From contig NW_026970764.1 of NCBI RefSeq assembly GCF_963678635.1, forward strand, positions 1 to 64,000: a stretch of DNA of 64,000 nt, read 5' to 3'. Under the pieces are notes generated by a model. It ran no database searches, had not been told where the DNA came from, and was given only the letters and a program-made list of their open reading frames with translations. Below are positions 55,062 to 64,000 of the stretch, piece after piece. A program made the position numbers and the translations under genes. Every line of letters begins with the position of its first letter. The first letter of the stretch is position 1. Origin of the DNA: Symsagittifera roscoffensis (Eukaryota; Xenacoelomorpha; Acoela; Convolutidae).

Positions 55062-55788
55062 GAAGGCCTTTTCAAACTCGGAGATCGAGGAACGGCTGGA
55101 CTGCTTCCTAGCCCAGACAGATATGAAAGATTCGGAAGAAGCGATTCTAATGCCGTCGCTACATCATCAGGTGTCGCAGCATCATCAGGTCTTGGAGCAT
55201 CATCAGGTGTCGCAGCATCATCAGGTGTCGCAGCATCATCAGGTGTCGCAGCATCGTCAGGTGTCGCAGCATCGTCAGGTGCCGCAGCATCATCAGGTCT
55301 CGGATCGACAGCAGGTCTCGGATCTTCAACGGATCCGCCGAATATTGTTTTTCGATCCGCATTTGATTTGGACACATCAGAAATTGAATTCAGACCTTGG
55401 ACAGATATTATTCCAGAAATGGATGCGATGAGAGTAGATCCGACGTTAATGCCACCTCCCTTCGATCCCTCGACAGCATCTGGATCTTCCGCACTTCCAT
55501 GGTTATCACCAATTTCGGCATCATCAGCATCTCCTAGTAACACAGTAACTCCAGGATCATCGGCGTCTCCGGGTTCATCGGGTCTGGGAACTCCGGGAAC
55601 ATCGGACATGACAACACCACCAAATACCGGAAGCGCAGGAATCACTTCATCTCGTGGACAGCGGATGCCACTTTCACAGAGGGATAAAACGAGGAACATT
55701 TTCAACTTGACTATGGATTGTAATGCTGCCAAAGATGTGCCCACGAAAGACACTGGGTATCAAACTGGAAGGAAAAGAATGCTTTCAG
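55062..55788 (+). CDS. Low-complexity host exon with GVAAS repeats
   Basis: Open in one frame from 55062 to a donor TTTCAG|gtaatt at 55788. The acceptor is probably gcttcctag at 55111, upstream of SPDRYERFGRSDSNAVATSS-like sequence. It then encodes about eight AASSGV/AASSGL-type repeats from a 15-bp tandem array (55160-55310), a middle segment EIEFRPWTDIIPEMDAMRVD, a Ser/Pro/Gly/Thr-rich linker (SPSNTVTPGSSASPGSSGLG), and MPLSQRDKTRNIFNLTMDCN. The mixed-composition parts between repeats argue for real coding. Partner exons were not found, so function and start are unknown. The composition suggests a disordered linker, for example of a nuclear or adaptor protein. Confidence 0.5.
55160..55310 (+). 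repeat. 15-bp tandem repeat (GCATCATCAGGTGTC)
   Basis: About ten units of GCATCATCAGGTGTCGCA phase, with changes such as GTCTTG, ATCGTC and GTGCC. Length 15 keeps the frame, giving A-S-S-G-V. Confidence 0.9.
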
Positions 55789-56909
55789 GTAATTAAACAC
55801 TCCTTTTTGATTTGATTAGCCTAAGTTGAGTAGGAAAAGAGTCCGATTGCCCTATGCAATATAAAAATACAACTAAGAAATTAACTGTTTTTTTTTGGTA
55901 TTAGATATTCTGACGTATTATTTGTCCAATAATTTCTTTGCAAAAAATATTTTGGCCCAACTTTGTGAATTATTGGAGCCTAATCAGAAAATGAAATAGG
56001 CTTCAAAATGCTGGCACTAAGAACTGGTCTAACTTGGGACTGTATTTTTTCCGTGTTAGTATCTAAGCAACCACTCAATTTGACTGCAAACTCTGCTAAT
56101 TCTTTACTGCTTTCGAATACCCCCCGCCAAAAAAAACGTCTTAACTTAGCCAACGTGACCTGAAGAAAAGATACTTTAATGAATTTCTGTACTTATGTTT
56201 ACTTGTTAATTCGTTTTAAGTAATCATTGTCGGGAAAAGTAGTTTGACGTAACGGGATTGGAATGGCGCGTGGTGGTGAAAGATTTGAAAAAAAAACAAC
56301 CAGTCACTTTTTTCATTTTTTTAGTTCTAAATTTTTGAGCCAATGAAAACGTCTTCAATTTGCTGAGAAAGCAGCCGGAATAAAAATTTTGGTCGAAGTC
56401 AGAACAATTTATATATCGAGCCACAGCGCGAAAAAGTTTTTAAAATATGTAATTCTTTTAACACAAATATATGTATTTTTTTCTCTCATTTCAAAATGGG
56501 CTGATAAAATTGACGGTTTTGAATTGAATGAAGCTGAGACTCCGGTACTTAATTTTCAGCAACTCATCTCTCAAAACGTTCAATTCCTGAACCTGTTTTT
56601 TCTCGAAATAATCTTATTGTTCCGACTTTGGAAGAAAGTGGCGGAACATGAGTGTTCGTGTTGTTTTTTCGCCGGACAAATTTTGACTTTTTAGCTCGCA
56701 ATTTCTGACGCGAGTTTTCCTACCATCTGTGAGGTATTGTTGTCTTGAGCTCAAACTTATAAAGATATGTCAATTTTGTGACTGTTTTACTTCAGAAGTT
56801 TACGTGAAACAGTCACACTTTAATCTGTTACTATTTTACTTCTATTAAAAAAAGATGGAAGTTTGCAGGTAGCCAACTTGTAAATGTTAACCCGCGATAT
56901 ATTTCGTGC
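55789..56909. other. Spacer with diverged relative of the 41.2-kb repeat
   Basis: AT-rich. At about 56600-56765, TTGTTCCGACTTTGGAAGAA, GGACAAATTTTGACTTTTTAG and TACCATCTGTGAGGTATTGT parallel 41300-41440, so both derive from one repeat family. No gene. Confidence 0.5.
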
Positions 56910-57350
56910 CAGGGGCGGATTTAGGGGGGGCGGGGGGGCGGACGCTTCCTTCTCAGGGATTCGACCCCCTGCCGACCCAAAGGGTCCCCCCTTTGATACT
57001 TTTTCAGAAATCCATTTTTGGCCGACCGACCCTAAAATTGTTCTAAAGGCGCCTTCGGCGCCAATATATACTAACTATGAGGGGGAGCGCGCGCCAAAAA
57101 AAACGCGATTTTTTTTGTCAAAATCTTTCAAAAAGTGCCCAAAAACGGCTTTTTTGACTGTTTTTTTCAAAAATTTGGTGCGGCGCTGAAAATTTTGCCA
57201 AAATATGGCCAAAACAGTGCTTTGGGAGAGCTCGAAAAATCAATTTGGTCGATCTAAAAAAAAAGGTCGTCAAATTTTGGAAAATTTTTTGAAAATCCGC
57301 CACCCCCCCCCCCCCCCCCCCCCCCCAAGAAAATCCTAGATCCGCCCCTG
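56910..57350. mobile_element. hAT-type MITE with 8-bp target duplication
   Basis: 441 bp. Left end CAGGGGCGGATTTAGG; the right end on the complement is CAGGGGCGGATCTAGG, 15 of 16 shared. TTTCGTGC lies on both sides (56902-56909, 57351-57358), a perfect 8-bp duplication. CAGGGGCGGAT tips are known from many animal hAT elements. Inside are G and C runs next to the ends (57303-57326) and a AAGGCGCCTTCGGCGCC palindrome at 57046-57062. No transposase. Confidence 0.93.
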
Positions 57351-57358
57351 TTTCGTGC

Positions 57359-57659
57359 TATTACTTTTTTATTTTTATTTTTGTAAATTTAACTCACTTT
57401 TATTCAATTTCTCAAGGCGAGCACTCTTCAATAAGGGCTCAAAAGAGAGTCAAAATATTCAGGTCTTCGCCCTGATACGAGCAGTTTTGTTTCGTTTTAA
57501 GATGATGACAAAACATACCCAGTGCAATTTAGATTATTTTACTGAACGCAAATTAGCGGACACATTAAGAGTCTAATTACAGTTTTCATACTACAATCAA
57601 GTCAGAGATTATAATCACATATTTTTTTTTAGAAAAAAACGGAGAAGCTGGATTTCAAC
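57359..57659. other. Spacer before the satellite array
   Basis: AT-rich, no gene seen. Confidence 0.4.
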
Positions 57660-59451
57660 AGTTAGTCTTGCATGGATTTCAGCAGTTGTTCAAAAATTGT
57701 TCTTGCATGGATTTCAAAATATGTTTAACATTCTTTTTGCATTCTTGCATGGGTTTCAACTAATGTTCAAAAAATGATCTTGCCTGGATTTTAAAATTTT
57801 TCAACAATTATTCTTGCATATATTTCAACAAATGTACAACAAAATTTTAAAATAAATGTTCAACAACTATTCTTGCATGGATTCCAACAGTTGTTTAGGC
57901 TTCTTCATGCATTCTTACATGAGTTTTACCTAATGTTCAAAAAATATTCGTGCCTGGATTTCTACATTTTTTTAACAATTATTCTTGCATTAATTTCAAC
58001 AATTGCTAAACATTCTTCTTGCATTCTTGCATGAGTTTCATTTAATGTTCAAAAAATGTTTTTGCCTGGACTTCAAAATTTTTTAACAATTACTTTTGTA
58101 TGGACTTCAAACAATTGCTCGAAAACTTTTCATGCATGGATTTCAAAAAAATGTTCATTAAGTATTATTGCAAGGATTTCAACAACTGTGGAACAATCGT
58201 TCTTGGATGGATTTCGGCAATTGTCTTTCATTTTTCATGCTTTCTTTCATGGGTTTCGTCTAATATTTGAAAAAAGTTCTTGCCTGGATTTCAACATTTT
58301 TCAACAATTGTTTTTGCATGGATTTCATTAATTGTACAATAGTTGTTCAATAGCTTTTCTTGCATGGATTTCAAAATTGTTTAACATTCCTCTTGCATTC
58401 TTGAATGGGTTTAAAATAAGGTTTAAAAGTTGTTCTTGCCTGGGTTTCAACATCCTTTAACAATTATTCTTGCATGGATTTCAACAATTGTACAACATTT
58501 GTTCTTGCATGGATTTTTAAAAAATCAACATTTATTCTTGCATGGATTTCAACAATTGAACAACAATTGTTCTTGCATGGATTTCAACAATTGAACAACA
58601 ATTGTTCTTGCATGGATTTCAACAATTGTTTAACATTCTTCTTGCATTCTCGCATGAGTTTCATTTAATGTTCAAAAAATATTCTGGCCTGGATTTCAAC
58701 ATTTTTAACAATTATTCTTGCATGGATTTCAAAAAATTGCTCGAAAAATTTTCTTGCATGGATTTCAGAAAATTGTTCAATAATTATTATTGCATGGATC
58801 TCAGCAATTGTGCAACAATTGTTCTTGGATGGATTTGGACAATTGTCTAACCTTCTCCATGCATTCTTTCATGGGTTTCATCTAAAGTTCAAGAAAAGTT
58901 CTTGCCTGGATTTCAAAATTTTTCAACAATTGTTCTCGCATGGATTTTTTTAATTGTACAATAGTTGTTCAATAGTTTTTCTTGCATGGATTTCAAAATT
59001 GTTTTACACTCCTCTTGCATTCTTGAATGGGTTTCAATTAATGATTAAAAACTGATTTTGCCTGGGTTTCAACATTTTTTAACAATTATTCTTGCATGGA
59101 TTTCAACAATTGCACAACAATTGTTCTTGCATGGATTTTAAAAATTTTTCAACCTTTATTCTTGCATGGGTTTCAACAATTTTTCAACAATTGTTCTTGC
59201 ATGGAACAATTGTTTAAGTTTCTTCATGCGTGTTGCATGGGTTTCAACTAATGTTCAAAAAATGATCTTGCCTGGATTTTGAAATTTTTCAACAATTATT
59301 CTTGCATATATTTCAACAATTGTACAACAAATGTTCTTGCATGGATTTTAAAATAACTGTTCAACAACTATTCTTGCATGGATTCCAACAATTATTTAGG
59401 CTTCTTCATGCATTCTTACATGAGTTTTACCTAATGTTCAAAAAATATTCG

Positions 59452-60842
59452 TGCCTGGATTTCTACATTTTTTCAACAATTATTCTTGCATTAATTTCAA
59501 CAATTGCTAAACATTCTTCTTGCATTCTTGCATGAGTTTCATTTAATGTTCAAAAAATGTTTTCGCCTGGACTTCAAATTTTTTTAACAATTATTTTTGT
59601 ATGGACTTCAAACAATTGCTCGAAAATTGTTCATGTATGGATTTCAAAAAAATGTTCAATAATTATTATTACAAGGATTTCAACAACTGTGGAACAATCG
59701 TTCTTGGATGGATTTCGGCAATTGTCTTTCATTTTTCATGCTTTCTTTCATGGGTTTTGTCTAATGTTTGAAAAAAGTTCTTGCCTGGATTTCAACATTT
59801 TTTAACAATTATTCTTGCATGGATTTCAAAAAATTGCTCGAAAAATTTTCTTGCATGGATTTCAGAAAATTGTTCAATAAGTATTATTGCATGGATCTCA
59901 GCAATTGTGCAACAATTGTTCTTGGATGGATTTGGAAAATTGTCTCGCCTTCTCCATGCATTCTTTCATGGGTTTCATCTAAAGTTCAAGAAAAATTCTT
60001 GCCTGGATTTCAAAATTTTTCAACAATTGTTCTCGCATGGATTTTTTTAATTGTACAATAGTTGTTCAATAATTTTTCTTGCATGGATTTCAAAATTCTT
60101 TTACACTCCTCTTGCATTCTTGAATGGGTTTCAATTAATGTTTAAAAACTGATCTTGCCTGGGTTTCAACATTTTTTAACAATTATTCTTGCATGGATTT
60201 CAACAATTGTACAACAATTGTTCTTGCATGGATTTTAAAAATTTTTCAACCTTTATTCTTGCATGGGTTTCAACAATTTTTCAACAATTGTTCTTGCATG
60301 GAACAATTGTTTAAGTTTCTTCATGCGTGTTGCATGGGTTTTACCTAATGTTCAAAAATGGTCTTGCCTGGAATTCTTCATTTTTTCAACAATTTTTCTT
60401 GCATGGACTTCAGAAACTGTTTTACATCCTTCTTGCACTCTTGCTTGGGTTTCAACTTATGTTCAAAAAAAATTCTTGCCTGGAATTCTACGTTTTTTTA
60501 ACAATTATTCTTGCATGGACTTCAGAAACTGTTTTACATCATTCTTGCACTCTTGCTTGGGTTTCAACTTATGTTCAAAAAATGTTCTTGCCTGGATTTC
60601 TACATTTTTTCAAAAATTATTTTTGCATGGCTGTCAACAACTGTTTAACATCCTTTTTGCACTCTTGCATGGGTTTCAACCTATGTTCAAAAAATGTTCT
60701 TGCATGGATTTCTACGTTTTTTCAACTTTGTTTTGCTTGGATATCAACTTTTTTCAACAATAGTTCTCGCATGGATTTCAAAAACGTTCAACGTTCCTCA
60801 TGCATTTTGCATGGGTTTCAACTAATGTTCAGTAAATGTTGT
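59452..60842 (+). repeat. Higher-order satellite block, copy 1 (1391 bp)
   Basis: Each stretch compared recurs exactly 1391 bases later, including long open frames at 59557/60948 and 60263/61654 with the same translations. No difference was noticed by eye between the two blocks. Confidence 0.9.
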
Positions 60843-62233
60843 TACCTGGATTTCTACATTTTTTCAACAATTATTCTTGCATTAATTTCAACAATTGCTA
60901 AACATTCTTCTTGCATTCTTGCATGAGTTTCATTTAATGTTCAAAAAATGTTTTCGCCTGGACTTCAAATTTTTTTAACAATTATTTTTGTATGGACTTC
61001 AAACAATTGCTCGAAAATTGTTCATGTATGGATTTCAAAAAAATGTTCAATAATTATTATTACAAGGATTTCAACAACTGTGGAACAATCGTTCTTGGAT
61101 GGATTTCGGCAATTGTCTTTCATTTTTCATGCTTTCTTTCATGGGTTTTGTCTAATGTTTGAAAAAAGTTCTTGCCTGGATTTCAACATTTTTTAACAAT
61201 TATTCTTGCATGGATTTCAAAAAATTGCTCGAAAAATTTTCTTGCATGGATTTCAGAAAATTGTTCAATAAGTATTATTGCATGGATCTCAGCAATTGTG
61301 CAACAATTGTTCTTGGATGGATTTGGAAAATTGTCTCGCCTTCTCCATGCATTCTTTCATGGGTTTCATCTAAAGTTCAAGAAAAATTCTTGCCTGGATT
61401 TCAAAATTTTTCAACAATTGTTCTCGCATGGATTTTTTTAATTGTACAATAGTTGTTCAATAATTTTTCTTGCATGGATTTCAAAATTCTTTTACACTCC
61501 TCTTGCATTCTTGAATGGGTTTCAATTAATGTTTAAAAACTGATCTTGCCTGGGTTTCAACATTTTTTAACAATTATTCTTGCATGGATTTCAACAATTG
61601 TACAACAATTGTTCTTGCATGGATTTTAAAAATTTTTCAACCTTTATTCTTGCATGGGTTTCAACAATTTTTCAACAATTGTTCTTGCATGGAACAATTG
61701 TTTAAGTTTCTTCATGCGTGTTGCATGGGTTTTACCTAATGTTCAAAAATGGTCTTGCCTGGAATTCTTCATTTTTTCAACAATTTTTCTTGCATGGACT
61801 TCAGAAACTGTTTTACATCCTTCTTGCACTCTTGCTTGGGTTTCAACTTATGTTCAAAAAAAATTCTTGCCTGGAATTCTACGTTTTTTTAACAATTATT
61901 CTTGCATGGACTTCAGAAACTGTTTTACATCATTCTTGCACTCTTGCTTGGGTTTCAACTTATGTTCAAAAAATGTTCTTGCCTGGATTTCTACATTTTT
62001 TCAAAAATTATTTTTGCATGGCTGTCAACAACTGTTTAACATCCTTTTTGCACTCTTGCATGGGTTTCAACCTATGTTCAAAAAATGTTCTTGCATGGAT
62101 TTCTACGTTTTTTCAACTTTGTTTTGCTTGGATATCAACTTTTTTCAACAATAGTTCTCGCATGGATTTCAAAAACGTTCAACGTTCCTCATGCATTTTG
62201 CATGGGTTTCAACTAATGTTCAGTAAATGTTGT
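60843..62233 (+). repeat. Higher-order satellite block, copy 2 (1391 bp)
   Basis: Immediate tandem copy of 59452-60842. After about 62240 the likeness to the start of a third copy is only that of ordinary monomers (TTCTAAGTTTTTTC against TTCTACATTTTTTC). Confidence 0.9.
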
Positions 62234-62610
62234 TACCTGGATTTCTAAGTTTTTTCAACATTTATTCTTGCATGAAATTCAACAATTGCTTAACATCCTT
62301 CTTGGTTTCTTGCATGGGTTTTAACTGTTCCAAAAATGTTCTTGCCTGGATTTCTAATTTTTTTCATTAATTTTTCTTGGATGGACTTCAACAGTTGTTT
62401 TAAATCCTTCTGGCATTCTTGCATGGGTTTCGACAAACGTTCAAAAATTGTTCTTGCGTGGACTTCAACCTTTTTTCAATAATTATTCTTGCATGTATTT
62501 TATTATTTCTTCAACACTTGTTCTTGCATGGATTTCAAAAAATTGTTCAGCAATTATTCTTGCATGGAATTAAACGATTGTTTAATAATTATTCTTGCAT
62601 GGGATTTCAA

Positions 62611-62890
62611 TGACCCCGATTCCTCCTCGCTCAACCCCAGTTTACTGAAAGTGGGTGAAGGGAAAGTTAAAAATTTTCGGAGGTTTTAATTGGGGGGGGG
62701 GTAAAGAGGTGGAACTGTAAACTGGAAACTAATTATAAGTTAGGGGGAGGGGGTAAACAGAAGTACATCAAACACAGCCAGAAAAAAAGCTTTTTGTGAA
62801 AAAAAACATGATTTTCTCTTTTTTAAGTTTCATTTTGTCCAAAAATTATTTTTGATTCGACATAAATTTGCAGAAAAAAGGCAATATGAC
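62611..62890. other. Spacer between satellite and LTR
   Basis: Contains G-rich runs at 62690-62705 and 62742-62754. No gene. Confidence 0.4.
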
Positions 62891-63274
62891 TGTTATGCCC
62901 ACGGAAAGTGCTAGATGATCTGAGAGTTGTAATGTTAGATGATTGAGATTCTAAATGATGTTCGAAATAAGACTGAAGAACTAACTTAAATTGAGTTGCG
63001 TTATTGAGAATCTGTTTTCGGTTTTGAACTGAACTCGAAGCATGTGAGAATCAGAACTCATAGGAACTAGTACATAAGTTGATGAGTTTTAGTTTTACAT
63101 AATATTGTATTAGACAGATCTCTATAGGTTATATAAATATACCAATTGGTTAAATATGTAGATAGAAATATAGCGCCGGGTGACTATCAGTATAGTAATG
63201 TTTTTAGTTGTTGTAGTCTATTAGACCCACTGAGTTTCTTTACTATACATTTATACTATATACGCTGTATAGCA
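62891..63274 (-). repeat. 3' LTR of a minus-strand retroelement
   Basis: 384 bp, TG at 62891 and CA at 63274 on the plus strand. On the minus strand it starts TGCTATACAGCG directly after the purine tract GAAGAAGGGGGAA, the expected polypurine tract, and ends GGGCATAACA. A partner LTR would lie beyond the right end of the window, so this is supported by the tract, edge dinucleotides and adjoining coding sequence only. Confidence 0.65.
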
Positions 63275-64000
63275 TTCCCCCTTCTTCAGATGAAAAATTA
63301 CTTTTTGTTGATGACTTTGTCTTCGTTAGAATCGTAATTCTGATTTGGTGTGCTGGATTTTGGTACGTTACCAGAGCTGGTTGACGTACTCTCTTTTTCC
63401 CTCTGGAAAGTCATGGAAGTTTCATTGCCGAGTCGAAGTTTTTGATGAATGCTGCGTCTGGGGTAGCCGGTTGTTGAGGTCTGTCGAGTTTGTAGCGGGT
63501 ACTGATTGTTTTTGGGCGAGAAGACGTTTGTACTTTAGATTCAGACTTAGTTGTATCTGTTGCAGGAATATCCACATCGTCTTTTTGTGCGCTTTGTTCC
63601 CGAATTATTTCTGGTGTGTCGGATTCCAGTTGGACTTCCACACATTCAATTGATGAGGATAAAGAGATCACCTCTTGTTGATGGGGATTCGGATGGTCAG
63701 TCATTTGATTTTGTGCACTGGAGCAGGTGTGGGTATTACCTCGACTTGGCATACCACATTCCAAATGTTCGTGTCCTGTGCCTCAATGGTGCTGAATGGG
63801 ATAGCATTTCCCAGCTTCCCAGCCAACGCACTGGTCCTGTGTCTCATTGATCGTCGACAATGTTGGTCGAATCCTTCGGGCGTTTTCTTTGTGTCTTGTT
63901 TTTTAGGGGCTGGCTTTTTGGGGGAATGCGTTTTTCGAGCGAGATCGGTGTCTGACAGCGATATGGAAGTATCACATTCAAACTTTATATCGGCGTTTTC
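63275..64000 (-). pseudogene. Carboxy-terminal coding tail of the same LTR retroelement (runs off window)
   Basis: Minus-strand sequence upstream of the LTR encodes, in separate open segments, KTPEGFDQHCRRSMRHRTSA-type basic sequence, then AGKLGNAIPFSTIEAQDTN (about 63800-63860). Closer to the LTR is the acidic and Ser/Thr-rich 63411-63764 segment (SSSIECVEVQLESDTPEIIR). A basic HRR/RHRTS stretch ahead of the 3' LTR recalls integrase tails. The family cannot be named from this much. It looks broken, with a few breaks in the visible part. Confidence 0.45.

Larger units (their letters stand above)
57660..62610 (+). repeat. Satellite of about 35-bp monomers with higher-order structure
   Basis: About 5 kb of tandem monomers close to TTCTTGCATGGATTTCAACA ATTGTTCAACAATTA. 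Three main monomer types alternate: GCATGGATTTCAACAATTG, GCATGGGTTTCAACTAATG and GCCTGGATTTCTACATTTT. Since 35 is not a multiple of 3, all frames carry the same peptide staggered, so the many open frames here (for example 60327-60926) are not evidence for genes. Higher-order copies recur: 57850-58250 resembles 59345-59750 (offset near 1496), and 59452-60842 is repeated at 60843-62233 (offset 1391). Confidence 0.95.

Noticed and set aside
55043-55753. Minus-strand 236-residue Asp/Ala/Pro-rich frame
   Set aside because: Antisense of the exon; the plus strand has the splice donor and more natural non-repeat segments.
57660-62610. Long open frames of up to 199 residues in the satellite
   Set aside because: They arise from a repeated 35-bp unit lacking stops, in several frames at once, and lack any domain character.
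57660-62610. CRISPR array
   Set aside because: Repeats are contiguous and diverged with no unique spacers, and the DNA is eukaryotic.

Overview
This is eukaryotic, animal-type nuclear DNA: AT-rich, gene-poor, with GT..AG introns (two multi-exon host genes can be read) and most of the sequence derived from repeats. TA-flanked and 8-bp-duplicating DNA elements, Ty3/gypsy and BEL/Pao fossils and a retroelement with a chuvirus-like envelope gene all fit an invertebrate, perhaps an arthropod. No gene names a species, so the organism stays open. All identifications were made by eye from sequence and translations; nothing was searched.

Layout. 1-2277: nested palindromic (foldback) elements. 3504-20184: a block of about 16.6 kb, read on the minus strand, holding a decayed Ty3/gypsy-like retroelement (gag-like, protease, reverse transcriptase) with an envelope-like gene. 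The envelope module is present twice in tandem, and the block is bounded by a 59-bp direct repeat. 21540-25030: a GC-richer patch with a minus-strand gypsy-type gag-protease remnant and a primer-binding-site-like sequence. 25401-32346: a minus-strand host gene seen as two exons that join in phase across a 6.5-kb intron; most of the intron is an LTR-flanked Ty3/gypsy element in the opposite orientation. 32520-33099 and 34654-36428: copies of an inverted-repeat element rich in the near-palindrome GCGGAATCCGC; a 200-N assembly gap lies at 33451-33650.

34057-40969: a plus-strand host gene of unknown function, six phase-consistent exons, first exon not found. 41219-43440: small repeats. 44935-50500: a dense cluster of about ten short elements with GGCTCTTTTTCC ends, several with perfect 8-bp target duplications, including one nested in another of its family and one nested in a GCGGAATCCGC element. 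The same stretch holds a 33-bp tandem repeat coding for NPFD peptides and a BEL/Pao integrase-tail fossil. 53313-53526: a broken helix-turn-helix transposase-type domain. 54180-54514: a TA-flanked MITE. 55062-55788: a low-complexity (GVAAS-type) exon. 56910-57350: a hAT MITE with 8-bp duplication. 57660-62610: a 35-bp-monomer satellite with higher-order structure, including two tandem 1391-bp blocks that look identical. 62891-64000: the 3' LTR and coding tail of another minus-strand LTR element running off the window.

The host genes show no functional link to one another. Their shared story is mobile DNA accumulating in introns and spacers. The best leads are the retroelement with a doubled chuvirus-like envelope module, the dated nesting of the GGCTC elements, the near-perfect higher-order satellite, and the 12-fold NPFD reading frame.
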